From: Pseudisothecium myosuroides
Taxonomy: Eukaryota; Streptophyta; Bryopsida; Hypnales; Lembophyllaceae
Assembly: GCA_951799445.1 (NCBI GenBank)
Contig: OX637295.1
Coordinates: 11,904,001 to 11,968,000, forward strand
DNA: 64,000 nt
Direction of reading: 5' to 3'
The position numbers were made by a program, and so were the translations under genes. Positions within the stretch are counted from its first letter, which is position 1. The number at the start of each line of letters is the position of its first letter. Positions 1 through 12,681 of this stretch are shown here, piece after piece. A model generated the notes under the pieces. That model made no database searches, was not told the DNA's origin, and saw only the letters and a list, made by a program, of their open reading frames with translations.

Positions 1-763
1 TATGGCCTAATATGTTACTATTTCTTGTAAATGGGCAGTCCAGGCATATCAAGAAAATCACTTTTTCCAAAAACAAAAATTTGAAATTGGTTTTCTAGAG
101 TTATATATACGTGGAAAGCTTTGAATTATTTCATTCTGATCAATGGATGAAAGTTATAAGGGATTTCGGTTTGCGGGGCAGTTATGGGTTCTCTATTGTA
201 AAATAAAGCTTGAAGTCCTTCATTTTATTCAAGTTTTAATATTTTTTGAAAAAAATAAAATCATAGGATGTAGATTGTTTATTACAACATTGCAACCATT
301 GGGATTGGCATTTTCAATTCCATAACTAAATTTTTAACAATTTTGTATTTTGAATCATTTTCTACTTCTTTCTACTTAGTATTTTCTTACTACATGTTGT
401 ACAGTTTTCAAATGTTGTGAAATTTTTCAAGCATGTAGCCAACTTGTTTAGGAAAAAGAATCCAAAGAAGCACCACCATTTTGGACATTTTTTCATAGAA
501 AAGTAAGCTTGTAAAGTACAGTTGCCTTGTTTTTTGCAGGGCCAAAAAAATGATTTCAGTGAATTTGAATGCTTATATCGTGCAATCCACGTGGTGGAAA
601 TTTTTGAAATTTTTCTCACATGTTCTTAAGTAAGCGTACTGTAAGATCCTATGGTTACATGTGTCCAAAAAAGTTTTTTCTTCAAAAGTTTGGTACTTGT
701 ACTAAAAATGGCAATTTTTGAGCATTTTCCATGAAAACATAGTCATAGAACTTTAGGGGTTAA
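1..763 (+). mobile_element. piggyBac-like non-autonomous element, family P1, copy A (cut by window start)
   Basis: Right part of a P1 element. It ends in CTTTAGGGG followed by TTAA at 760–763, the same end as the complete copies at 28364 and 57868. Interior blocks shared with those copies include the opening segment about 'tatggcctaatatgttact', a central stretch with TTGAAATTGG, and the final block with GGTACTTGTACTA(A/G)AAATGGCA. There is no coding capacity. Short open frames inside are not conserved between copies. The left end lies outside the window. Superfamily assignment rests on the TTAA plus CCC/GGG termini only. Confidence 0.6.
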
Positions 764-2323
764 CATAAAAAGTGAAACAATCCATATTGAATGCAATCGA
801 TGCTTAAAAATTTGAAAATCTCTCCGGATTTATATTATGGTGTCAAACATTATGCTGCATTTTTTATTGCACTATTCCAAAATTTAAAAATTAGCACTCA
901 TGGTTGCATTTGCAAATTCAAATTTCAAATTGTTGGTCAATATTTTAAAAAAATTATATTGTTTAAACAAAATCACAAAAGAATAGCTGAAGAACATCAA
1001 TGAAAAACTAATTATCCATAGAAATCTAATGCTTTCTTGGCTCCAATATCCATGTAAAAATTTCCATTGTCAAAGTCTTCCAATCCAAAATGGGGCCTCA
1101 AAACCTTTAGTTGAACATCACTAGTAGCGCAAAGAGTAGTAAAGCCTTAGTTTTTATTATATTTTTTTAATATTTAGTCATGGTTGCACTTGGTTGACTT
1201 CATTTCATGACTTTAGTTGTGTAACATCATGATTTTATGTCCAAGTTATGTCTAAATGACTCTTTTCATCTAATACACCCTATATTTGTTAATAATTTTT
1301 ATATATATCACCAAATGATTAAACTAGTTTTGACCTAAATGTTATTAGTGGAATTTGAAAATAAAAATAAAAATAAAAATTGGTGATATAATCCACTTAA
1401 ATATATACATATGTACATGAGTATATCTGTATTCTATTTTTTAGTAGTTTACAAAATTACAAAATATTTTTTAATATACTTCAAATATGAATGTAAGACT
1501 TTGTAAGGTTGTGGTCTGATAAGATGCAATTTCTTGTATTATTTAAATTTAACACTCAAATTCTTTATTTTTGAATGTAATTTAATAATCATGTTCAAAC
1601 TATCAACAAGAAGTACAAAATTACATCATTATATTATAGCTTCTACTTAAAAAAATTCACCAAGACAAAAATGTGATTTAAATATCAAGTATTATGGCAT
1701 CCAAAGAATGATGAAAGGTTATTTTTAGATCATTTGGAAAAGGTATGTTTTAATTATTGATATACGTTTGGCATCGCTTTCATATAGGAATGTGATTGAA
1801 TATATACTGCAATCTAAAACTTGAAGAAGTAATGCAATAGACATTCACATAGTTTATCATCATATGTTGTATAATTGTTGCATATTTGGTATTGTATACA
1901 AAAAGACTTAAAAATCACAATAAATTCAAATATTAGAATATTATAACAAATTAAAAAAGAATTAGTTTTTTTTGTACATTTCATAAGTTTCAAAATACAT
2001 TGCAATTTCATATATTCATCTTCATTGAAAAGTTTATGTAAAACACTAATTGTGATGCTATGAGCACATGATTAACATTATATTAGTTTATTCTTTGATT
2101 TTATTGAACATATCCTTCACTTATTCCTCAAGACTATAATATGTGTTGAACATATTAATCATTCAATATACTGCAATATTTGTTATAATCGTTTGTAATT
2201 TATCTAATATATATTCAAATGATTTTTTTGTTGAAATTTACATAAGATTATTAACAAAGAATTCTTAAAATGATCGTACACATAGATTGGACACCCTTCT
2301 ATTGATTCAATTTTAAATAAACA
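764..2323. other. AT-rich intergenic region with one dispersed repeat
   Basis: No gene is supported here. About 1170–1350 resembles about 50955–51130: both carry GACTTCATTTCATG, then TTTTAGTTGTG and CATCA, a 'tatatatcac(t/c)aaat' stretch and an A-rich tail. This suggests an old dispersed repeat. The rest is low-complexity AT-rich DNA that probably includes the promoter and 5' leader of the coiled-coil gene starting at 2324. Confidence 0.4.
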
Positions 2324-3260
2324 ATGGTTCATGTTGCTCCACCTGGAGGATGGACCCCTGAGACGGTCCATCCAGACAAATGGGCCGATCAAATGCTCAA
2401 AGCTTGGAAGGTTAGTCAATAGATTTTGTTAAAAATTCAAAAGTAATGTAAAATCAAGATTCTAAGATGACAATTTTGATACATCTGAATAAATTGAACA
2501 TTGCAATATTTAATTTTCAAATGTGAATTGTAATTAAACTCATCATAACTTTTACTACTTCCAAAAAATCAGTATCCACTCACCAAATGTTTTCATCTTA
2601 TAAATTAGGTTGCTACATATCACAAAGGAATAGGTGTGGCAAAAAGAGATTTGTCACTCACTGATATTGGTGAGTATTTTAACATTATTGAATTTTATAT
2701 ATATACCGTCTATTATCAAAGTAAACATGTAAAAGTTTAAGTCAAAGTTTCAACATCATTGAAATTTATACTTTGTTAGTCATGAAAATTGTGTACTAAA
2801 AATTGTTAAAAAATAAGATTTTGACCAACAATTGATCTACATGTGCATCAATCTAATTTGGTATTTTTTATAGTCACAATTTATCATATGAATTTCAAAG
2901 CATATTATTCTAGTATTTTGAATATAAATCATCATAGAAATTTGGCATATAAAAAGTTTGCTAACTTGCTATTAATGTTATTTTAAAAGTATCAATTTTT
3001 AATTTTTAATTCTTGAAGAACTACTTATTTGAGAGTTAAAAATCTTCAATGCATAAATTTTTGTGTTGACAGATAAGGCAGAACCAGGCGAGCTTGTAAA
3101 TACCCCAAGATCATTGCAAGCATGTCTTCTTCTTGGCATCGATCCGGAAGAAATTCAATATCGGTAAACAAAATATCAACACCTTAAAATACATTAGAGT
3201 TAATTGTAAAGTAAACCCCAATTTGTGGAAGGGATGCCAGAGGAAGGTTTAACTAAGAAT

Positions 3261-3294
<34 letters not shown>

Positions 3295-6200
3295 CATCTG
3301 ACCAAGTTTGGGTGCTTCAAGGAGTTTCATCTTGTTTTTTTTTCAAACTCTAGTTCCTAGTCCTCATTGCACACACTTTACAATTAACTCTATTGTTATC
3401 AAAATATCTTGTTTTTTTTAATAATTATATCATATTCTAAAGTGGATGTCAATATTTTTTAAAAAAAAATGGAAATCTTAATTTCTATGTACATTTTAAG
3501 AAAATAAATAAAATTATATAATTATTTCAATACATGGACAAAGTAAGTGAATCTCAATTTACATGCATTTGAATTTTTAGAGACTTCACCTACTTTACAG
3601 AAAGAGGGTTATCAAAAGAATTTCAAGCAATGAAATTTCAACATCACGAAAAAGAAAGAAAAGGTTATGTTGTATATTATAAAATAAGTTTTATTTTATT
3701 GTGGGTTTATGTTTCTATTATCATTGTAAATGCACTTTTAAAATTTTAAGCATAAATCGTAAGTTTTCTAAATCTTTTGTAACTTAAATAATATTAAAAA
3801 CTATATCATTGTTTATAAAAATTAAAATTTGATAATAATATATATTTGCAGAGAAAGTAGACCGATTACTTGTCGAAAGGAATCGGATCATAGCCGAACG
3901 CGATACGGGAAGTATATTAATTGCAGATGGACAAATTGTGGGTGCTGAAGCAGCAAGATCTGGTGAAGTTAAAAAGCCAAGTGATTCTGCTGCAAAGGTT
4001 TGTATTTGAAAAATAATATACAAAATTGAGATCAAATATTAGAGTTAATCGTAATGTGTGTGCACTAAAGGACTAGGAGCTGGAGTTTGAGAAAAACACA
4101 GGACAAAATTCCTTGAAGCACTATGATCAAAATCAATTGAAATGGACTCCAATTGCTGTTCTTATCATAAAACAAACATTGTTCAATTTGAATAAGAGAC
4201 TATACTTCACTAATTACATTCAATTTATATAATGTTCGAAATTTTTGGAATTTTAAATAGGCTCTTAAAGCAGCTGAAGCAGCTAAAAGGCGTGTTGAAA
4301 AAGAAAGAGAAAGGAAAAAAGCAGCAGAGGAAGCAACTAAAGTACGTCTAAAACATTCTTTTGATATTTACATATTAATCCTAGAACATATTAAAACATT
4401 CTTTTGCTACGATGTGAATCATTTCTTTGGAGAAATTCAAGAGCATTTATTGGAGGTCAAGTTACTGTGCAAGACGCACTAAATTCATAAAGATTAATAT
4501 TTGCACTTCTGCCTTACATAGAAGGATTTTCTATCATCCATCAAACACTTAGTGTCCGCAGGCGTCCTTCTAGGGTTAAAGTTTCATTGATTTACTCAAT
4601 ATGAATAATTTTCAAAGCATGATACTTAATTTGAAACACAAAGTTTGATGCATCATGCTAATCTATAATTATTTATTTGCAATTCTAAATATCAGAAACG
4701 TGTCAGAATATGCTAGAAGATGCTGCACGAGTTGCCACATTGCAATTCAAAAAAGAAGCTGAACAAGTAATAAATGCTCTTTAATGTATAAGAAAAATGT
4801 TATTTTCAAATGTTTATATCACAATTTCAAAAATTGATGTACAAAAATCTATAGAAATTTGTGTAACTACACATAAAATTGCACAAATAAGCAATTCAGC
4901 ATGGTTTCTACTACAATACTAAAAAACTTTTTGTGGGATTTTGTTGATAGTCAAGAGGGGATTCTAGATTCTATTAGAATGCATTTTTTGGACACCATAC
5001 GAATAAACTAAGAATTTTCAAAGTACTAGTAACGTGAGCTAGGTTAACCAATTGTAGACTCTCATAAATAGTGGAAGTCCATTTTAGGCAAGAATCTAGA
5101 CTATGCCATTTTAGAACGCAGTTGAAATTAGGTGTAGTTACCTTATTTGCTAAAGTCAAGTCAATGTCACTTATAATTGAAAGATTACTATTTAATAATT
5201 ATCTCACTGTATACACTATGTTATGTTGTTACGGCAGAAAGCAGAAAAACAAAGAAAAGACAAAGAATTTGCAGCTCAACAAGCAGCCAATGAAGTGAGA
5301 AAACGAGAAGAGGTATGTTAGAATACTTATGTATTTGGTTTGGAATAAAGTTAAAGTGTGGTACAATTAAATCTATTAAAATATTAAAAAACAATTAATA
5401 TTGAATAAAATGTTGTGACCTTCAAATATATATGTAATAATAATTAAACGTTTGATTCTAAATTTTTGTGTAGTAGGAAGAAGCATTAGAAAGAGAAGCA
5501 CAAGCACTAGCAAAAAGACAATATGAAGAAGAATTGAAATTGCAAAAAGAAAGAGCAATAGTAGCGGTACAAAATATTTTTCTTTGATCAACATTAATAA
5601 TTTGAAATACAATGTTTTATATTACTTTTGATATTATGAATTTATTTAAAACTTTGACTTCTACAAAATACATGCACATGTGTAATTTTTATTCATTTAA
5701 TACAGAAAAAAGCCAAAAAAGCAGCTCTTGCTGCAGCTAAAGAAAGGACAAAAAAACAAGAAGCATTTAGAAAAGAAATAGAAAAAATGCAAGAAGCTGT
5801 ATTACAGGTGTCTACTATTTCTTAATTTTATTAAAGTTCATAGCACAATTACCAGTAACACTTAATTATCAAGATAGAAACAATTTTTTAAATCATTTTG
5901 AAATGCAATAAATGTTGTAAAAAAATGTAGACAAAAAATAATTTAGGAACCTAAAATTTGATATCTAAGCTTAAAAACAAAAACAATGTAATTTGTGATA
6001 TGTAATCCAAACTATTTGACTTAAGTTTTATTGGAACAATGTAGCAAGCTATACAAAGAAATAAAGAACTAGAAGCAAAGGATGCCGAGAGGAAAAGACT
6101 TCAAGAAATTAAAAATGAAGAATTAAAAAAAATAAATGCAATTGCTCGAGCAGAGGCTGAACAACGCCAAGCTAGTGCTCTACAAGCTTATTATGATATG

Positions 6201-6653
6201 CTTCAAAAAAAGAGGGATGACTTTGATGCAAGGAATGCGGTAAGCATTTCTTTACATGGATTATTGAGGTATATCATGAAAAATTGGTTAAGTCACTATC
6301 AATTTTTGGTCCAAGAATTCATTACAATAATTTCTTTAAATGTGTATATTAATTAAGTTTTAAAGTTATATATATATTAGAAGTGTATAAATTTTTTTGA
6401 TGTTTTTTAGGCACTAGCAATTCGAAGGGCAGAAAAACAAGTTGAAATAGATAAGCAAATTCGAGAAAAAATTATGATGCTAGAAAAGAAAGAACAAGAT
6501 AGACTTCGAACATTAGAACAAGCATATGCAAGGAGGGAGAAGCGAATTCAAGTAAAATAATCAGAAATTTTATTTATAAAATCTATCTTTCATATTCATT
6601 AATGATTTTGTAAAATCTATTCTATTTATCTAAAATATTTCTATTATCATATC

Positions 6654-6739
<86 letters not shown>

Positions 6740-7583
6740 AATTAATGGCTTATGACATCATCCAATTGATATATAAAAATATATTAATTTATAATTATTA
6801 TAATTTCAGAATATTCAAACAAAAAGTGATCATAAAAATAAGCTGTTGAAAGAATATTTTGTAAAACAAGAAGCAGAACGTCGACGAAATAATGTCCAAA
6901 CTAATCTTGAATACACAAAAGCAATGGATATAGTAAATCAAACTACACGAAAACAGGTAAATAAATCATGATATATTGATATCATGATGGGGAAATAAAA
7001 TGAATGTTTTTATTGACATTTAAAATTGTTTCTATTTTCCAATAGAATTAATTTGACTTGAAAATATTCAAGCAATAATATAAAATAAATTTTTAATAAA
7101 ATGTATTAATGTAAAGTAAACTTTGGATTATGACTTGAATATCTATTATGACACCTATAATATAATATTCTTGAAGGCTAGAATACTATTTTATAATAGT
7201 ACAAAAAAAAAAATATCAACTAAAGAATTTTCAAAATGAATCCATAAAAACATTTTTCAAAATATATATAATAAAATCACTTAGAGTATAAAAAATCTAA
7301 TGAAATGAAATGAAAGAATCAAATAGATTCATTTTTTCTAGTTTGAATTTTTGAATTATAATGAAATTTTGTTGATGAACATAGAAATATATAGATTCTA
7401 ATTTTCTAGGCAGTGAACTCATATCAAAACTTGTATTGGCAGGCTCTCCATAGAAGACAATTATTGAGTCATATTGAAAAAGCTACTGAAAGAATAAGGC
7501 AATTAATGCTAACGAGAAAAGAAATCCAAAAACAAAGACAATTCTCTGAAGCAAAATTAATGTGGGCTAAAGGAAGAGAATAG
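2324..7583 (+). CDS. Coiled-coil protein of flagellar/ciliary type, 14 exons, 510 aa
   Basis: Exons: 2324–2410, 2609–2669, 3073–3163, 3581–3663, 3852–3997, 4261–4341, 4707–4766, 5238–5312, 5477–5566, 5706–5807, 6045–6239, 6411–6551, 6810–6956, 7410–7583. All introns are GT–AG and every phase closes, giving 510 aa. An in-frame stop sits two codons before the ATG. The first ~100 residues look globular, with TPRSLQACLLLGIDPEEI at 60–77, a motif type I associate with CCDC177-like and flagella-associated coiled-coil proteins. From about residue 100 to the end it is an almost continuous Lys/Glu/Gln/Arg/Ala-rich coiled coil with no signal or membrane segment. A role in the sperm flagellum or basal body is inference; flowering plants would be expected to lack it. 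Introns 3, 5 and 6 carry small TIR elements and intron 12 a long ATT microsatellite. The gene model is well supported; the function is not. Confidence 0.85.
3193..3395 (+). mobile_element. Short TIR element in intron 3 of the coiled-coil gene
   Basis: The ends are inverted copies, ATTAGAGTTAATTGTAAAGT on the left and ACTTTACAATTAACTCTAT on the right, about 200 bp apart. A run of 28 A's lies at 3264–3291. The right half is repeated in inverted orientation at about 4040–4125 in intron 5 of the same gene. It is non-coding and MITE-like; I cannot name a superfamily. Confidence 0.55.
4040..4125 (-). repeat. Half copy of the intron 3 TIR element, inverted, in intron 5
   Basis: ATTAGAGTTAATCGTAATGT, then GTGTGCAC, GGACTAGGAGCTGGAGTTTG and CCTTGAAGCAC follow in the same order as the reverse complement of about 3300–3395. 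In the primary transcript the two copies could pair over roughly 85 bases with mismatches. Confidence 0.6.
4375..4579 (+). mobile_element. piggyBac-like non-autonomous element, family P2, in intron 6
   Basis: It is bounded by TTAA at 4375–4378 and 4576–4579. The left end is TCCTAGAAC; the right end, read inward, is CCCTAGAAGGACGC, close to the canonical piggyBac terminus CCCTAGAAAGATA as I recall it. The right ~85 bp (CACTTCTGCC, then AGAAGGATT, ATCATCCATC) is shared with copies at 40664 and 46669. About 197 bp, non-coding. It lies wholly inside intron 6, between exons ending at 4341 and starting at 4707. Confidence 0.6.
6655..6738. repeat. (ATT)n microsatellite in intron 12
   Basis: An almost uninterrupted run of about 28 trinucleotide units between exons 12 and 13 of the coiled-coil gene. 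Confidence 0.95.
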
Positions 7584-9016
7584 AAAAATTAATTGGATCA
7601 AATTCCTTTGTTTTGCATTATAAAAGATGTACACTCAATGTGTCAATTAATCATTGGTTGTAGAATGGCATTTGAAGTAGTTGGTAATTTGTAAATTCAT
7701 GAATGTATTAAATATTTTTAGCCATTTTGTATCAGTATACAAGTTAGTTATAGAAAGAAGTATTGTGTAAATATTAAAAGAAATAAAAGATGTGTGTTTA
7801 TATTAAACATTTTAAAAACTAAAATATGAATTTAATCATTGAAAACGTTAAATATGAATGTGTATATATACATATATTTATATATAGTATATTAAAGAGC
7901 GTGATAGGAAGGGGGTAGGATAAAGAAAATCTTTGGACAATTCTACTAAAAATCGTCCACCAAAGTTCAACAAAAACTTTTTGAAAATTTGATTATATAA
8001 ATTAAAAATTAAAAATATTAAATAGACTATTAGCCCCAGATTTCATGGACTTAAAAGTAACTTTCCATCCTTTAGGAAAAAGTACATTCAACCATTTTGT
8101 TTTCAATGTGCCAAATTCAAATTCAACTAATCATCAACGAGGCACACTTTTAAGTGACCTCAAAGCAATGTTCATTGAATTCCCCAATATCTTGACTTTT
8201 TCTTGCATGTTGTATATACAAGATGTAATTTTTTCCATATAGCCTTGTTGACAAAGGCAAATAAGCCTCTTTGCATAAGCCTCTTTTTGTAGGCTTTGTA
8301 AGAAGATTGACAAGTTAATATTTTTTTTGGAAGCAATATTGAACATTTCCGCATTATTGTTGTGAGTCTATTTTTTATTATTAAGAATGTTGATGAGGAA
8401 ATTTACTATTCAACATTGCCACAAAAAAAACTTTCAGAAATTAAAATTTCATTGGCAAAAATTTACTTTTTCAATTCTTCCTTGTAAAATTTCTCAACTT
8501 TTGTAATAATGTATTGATTGAAACGTAGAATTTATAAACAACACCTACTTTATTATGCAAAGCCTTTGAAGAATTTAATGAATTGCAACACATAACAATT
8601 TTGTAAGTCCAAAACCTCTTTCTATTATCTAACCTCTAGAAAAAAAATTGTACATATTTTAAATAAACAACAATATTTCAAAGTATATTTTCTTAATAGT
8701 ATATCCACATCATTGAGTTAAATTTTGAGTAATTATTAGTCATTTTGTAACGTAATTCAAGGTTATGTGTAAAATAATCATGCACATGGAACACCTTTTA
8801 GAACTTTTAGCATTTCTGGTTTTTAATCTTAATTCTTCATTGGAAATTTAAAACATCTTTTATTTTTAGCAAAACAAACAAAATGAAGCTTTCTAAATAT
8901 AGTTTCTATTTTGCTTGAAAACTTTAAAAAAATCTTAAATTAAATATTTTGTTGTAGTATGATGTTTGAGAGTCCATAACCTCATTTTAAATGTAAATGG
9001 TGTAGAGTTTGATTTA
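7584..9016. other. 3' flank of the coiled-coil gene and AT-rich intergenic DNA
   Basis: The first ~200 bases are the probable 3' UTR, with several AATAAA-like signals (for example near 7780). Beyond about 7900 I see no coding potential, RNA gene or recognisable repeat. Confidence 0.4.
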
Positions 9017-9399
9017 CACTATGGTGGAAACACCCAAAAACATCAAAATAAGCAATTCAACATAGTTGAAAGTACCTTTTTCTAAAAATAATATTTTTGT
9101 AATATTAAAATTAAATATTGTGAATTTTTAAAAATAAAATTATATTTTTTGGATATAGAATGTATTTTCAATGAATTTTTGAAATGGCAACTCCTTAGAC
9201 CACTGAAACCTGTCACCTAAGTGGGCCTGAAACTGAATTTTGAAAAAATCAAAATTGTACTAATTGTAGTTAAGAAAGGAGACAATTTCATGACATTTTT
9301 CAAGAACACTTTAACTTATAGAAGTCTAGAGACACTTCAAGGAAAATCTATGGTATATGGATGGATATAGGGACGCTTTTGGGTGTTTCTACCTTATAA
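9017..9399. mobile_element. TIR element, possibly Tc1/mariner-type
   Basis: Inverted ends: GGTGGAAACACCCAAAA on the left, and TTTTGGGTGTTTCTACC on the right at about 9377–9393. TA flanks both sides (9015–9016 and 9400–9401). The interior is non-coding, about 383 bp. Family placement is uncertain. Confidence 0.5.
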
Positions 9400-10612
9400 T
9401 AGAGAAATAATTCCAATTTCTTGTTTAGATTGATATGTGTTAAAAGTGTAATCATCTTCAATCCTATTTTGAGTCTCATAGGTCTTTATTCTATAATCTA
9501 TTATATCCTCAAGCTCAACATCATTTTGGGTCTTACCACTCGAGAGAGTCAAATTTGGCAAAGAAAAGCCAAAATTGAATTTCCACATCAGATTTGAAAG
9601 GTACACATTACCTTATACCAACCACAGATGGCATGTCAATGCTACTTCTTTGACGTGAATGATTTAATTTATGTTGAATGTGAACACTCATATAGAATAT
9701 TTGCTTCTTTATATACTTGCTTATGATTGATTTTGTGTGATCACTCTCTACAAGATAGAATCTTTAATTGTTGATTATTGAAAAAAAAAAATGCAATTTT
9801 ACAATATTCAATAATAATAGACAATTATAAAAGTTTTATTGAGAACTTTGAATACCACAAGCGTGTTACAAAAGCAATAACCAAAATAATTGATGAAGTG
9901 TTGGAACAATTAACAATTTGTCAAAACATTTCTTAAAAGAAAGTCTCTTAACAAATTCTATAGAATTTCACCATTTGGGAATTCTTCAATACTTTTTATG
10001 TATAATCCTATGACTAAGATGCACTTTCAATGACTTTTAGATTGGTGCTATGTACAAATCAAGTTAAAATCAATCACTATGGGGTAAAATCTTTTTATTC
10101 AACTTCATCATGAAGAATGATAGACATTTGAAAACAGGCATTGAAAGGTTCCTGGAAGCTTTTTGTCACTAAAGTATGACATAGGTGCAATAACCCGAAA
10201 AAGATACAGAAATTACACTAAAAATTTCTTTCTAAATAGGTCCCGCTAACACTTTCGACATCATCACTCAAATGAAGGGCATTCACATATGTATAGACAG
10301 AGATATATATAGATATAAATCTTTTCATTTTTCACCAATGACTAGGACGCACTTTCAATGACTATTAAACTATTGAGCTAGTGCTTGACATTAGTCAAGC
10401 TCCAATAATTTGTTCTATTAGTGAAGGAATGGGCAATTAGTGTCCCCTGCAAAATTAGTGTCTCTTCTAAATTTTATTTTTGTGGAAATTAGTACAATGT
10501 AGCAATATTTCAACATGCATTAATTTAAAATGGCATGACTTTGATACATTAGGATCACATGCACTATTAAGACCACACACACTATTTAAACAAATCAATG
10601 TATTGTATTGTA
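9400..10612. other. Intergenic DNA with a short dispersed duplication
   Basis: A segment near 10012–10045 (ATGACTAAGATGCACTTTCA) recurs at about 10338–10365 (ATGACTAGGACGCACTTTCA), and a shorter version occurs near 29823. No gene is supported. Confidence 0.4.
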
Positions 10613-11971
10613 CAGTGGGGTCCCAATCAAAATGGCGTTTTTGAAATCGCAGTGAAGAAATTTTTGCATTTGCCAACTTTGACAGCCTCCCGAGGGCTCA
10701 AAAATTAATCTTTGATTATGAAATTTTTACCGTAGCATCATCTTTTAGTTAATTATAAATATATTTCAAGGCCAAATGATTTACACAAAAAAAGATATTC
10801 GAAATCTCCCAACATGTGTAGCCGTGAATTTTTTTTCACTACTACCAACTTTGACATCCTCCCAAGGACTGAATTTTTTTTCTATGAAATTTTTGGCATA
10901 GGACCAGCTATATGTTGATTACATGTGAAAAAAATTTCAAGCCCAAAAGACCCCCACAAAAATAGATATTCAAAATCTCCCATGATGTGTAGTTGTGAGA
11001 AACAATTTCACTACTACCAACTTTGACACTATCCCAAGGATTGAAAAATTGTTTATTTACCATGAAATTTCTATGATGAAATAATCTCTATGTTAATAAC
11101 ATGTGTGACAAATTTCAAATTCAAAATAATCACACAAAAAAATATATGCTAGTTCTACCAATGTGTATAGTTGTGAGAAAAATTTCAATACTACCAACTT
11201 TGACACTATTTCAAGGGCTGGAAAAAAATATTTTACCATGAAATTTTGGCATGAGATCATCTCTATATTGATAAAATGTATGCCAAATTTCAAGGTCAAA
11301 AGATTTACTAAAAAAAGATATTCTAATTCTACCAGCATGTGTAGTTGTGAGAATGACAGTTTCTACATCCGTGTAAAATTTTACCCAAAAAATGACACTA
11401 TCCCAAGGGTTGAAAAAATCGTTCTCACAACTACACATGTTGGTAGAATTAGCATATATTTTTTTCTATGATTATTTTGAATTTGAAATTTGCCTACTTG
11501 TTATTAATATAGAGATTATTTCATCATAAAAATTTCATGGTAAATAAACAATTTTTCAACCCTTGGAATAGTGTCAAAGTTGGTAGTAGTGAAATTGTTT
11601 CTCACAACTACACATCATGGGAGATTTTGAATATCTGTTTTTGTGGGGTTCTTTTGGGCTTGAAATTTTTCACACATGTAATCAACATATAGCTGGTCCT
11701 ATGCCAAAAATTTCATAGAAAAAAAAATTCAATCCAGTAGTGAAAAAAATTTCACGGCTACACATGTTGGGAGATTTCGAATATCTTTTTTTGTGTAAAT
11801 CATCTAGCCTTGAAATTTGGGACACAAATAATTAACTTAAAGATGATGCTACGGTAAAAATTTCATAATCAAAGATTAATTTTTGAGCCCTCGGGAGGCT
11901 GTCAAAGTTGGCAAATGCAAAATTTTCTTCATTGGTATTTCGAAAACGCCACTTTGATTGGGACCCCACTA
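10613..11971. mobile_element. Large foldback element, Tc1/mariner-type ends, with internal ~175-bp repeats
   Basis: Bounded by TA dinucleotides at 10611–10612 and 11972–11973. The ends are CAGTGGGGTCCCAATC and its inverse GATTGGGACCCCACTA. The whole unit is a palindrome: the left arm 10613 to ~11356 is inverted in ~11421–11971 around a ~65-bp loop. Each arm is built from degenerate direct repeats of ~172–180 bp, each beginning near CCAACTTTGACA (left arm 10671, 10843, ~11015, 11192). The left arm has four units; the right arm pairs with three, so one left unit (about 11161–11337) has no partner. No transposase is present. TA target plus CAGT termini suggest Tc1/mariner. Confidence 0.75.
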
Positions 11972-11987
11972 TACATTCAACATTATA

Positions 11988-12546
11988 CTCCCTTCGTACC
12001 AAAATGATCTTCTTCTTGCATGTTCCATAAATTAATTTGTTGACTAATATTGACAGCAAGTTGCAATCTACTTGAATTTATGTTGTACATACTATTTATT
12101 AAAAATCATGATCCAAAAACAATGTGGCTAACTATTTGAAATTGGTAAGATGTGACCTTCCCAACTTCTTCTCAGCAATGGGCACCTAAGACTTAGGCCA
12201 ATCATGTTAAATTTCTACATCCTTGATTTCCAGAGTAAATGGGTGAACAGATAAACTCATCATATATTGTAAGTCCACTAATAATTGCATGAAATCTTGT
12301 GGTGTAGCATGGAATTTGTATTGCAAATCAATGGTCACCGGTGCTCCCTTAGAATGCTTCCAAAATCCCACTTTTTAGAATCCCATAACTTCAAGTTAAA
12401 AATTAATCCAAAACTCAAATTTATAGGACAATAGGAGATCATCAAATTTTATTTATAACTCAAAACAGAATTAAAAAAAATGTTGGTTTTTAACTTTAAT
12501 CTAAAACATTTTGTCAAACAAGATCATTTTGGGACAGAAGGAGTAG
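11988..12546. mobile_element. Stowaway-type MITE
   Basis: TA target duplication (11986–11987, 12547–12548). The left end CTCCCTTCGTACCAAAATGA and right end TCATTTTGGGACAGAAGGAG match the Stowaway CTCCCTCCGTCCC-type terminus as I know it. About 559 bp, non-coding, only 14 bases from the foldback element on its left. Confidence 0.75.
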
Positions 12547-12580
12547 TATATACCAATGATGAAATTTTAAGACTATGTAA

Positions 12581-12677
12581 CCTTTGAAGGACTATAGAAA
12601 TAAAGAATGCACCTATTGGTCCAAAAATCTAATCATTTTGGCAAAATACTTTGGTGATAGGTTTCATCCTTCTAAGG
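12581..12677 (+). mobile_element. Short P2-like (piggyBac-like) relic
   Basis: Ends in TCCTTCTAAGG then TTAA (12678–12681). The left end CCTTTGAAGG follows GTAA instead of TTAA. The interior AAGAATGCACC, TAATCATTTTGG, ACTTTGGT matches the copy at 36665–36804, so both descend from one element. About 97 bp. Confidence 0.5.
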
Positions 12678-12681
12678 TTAA

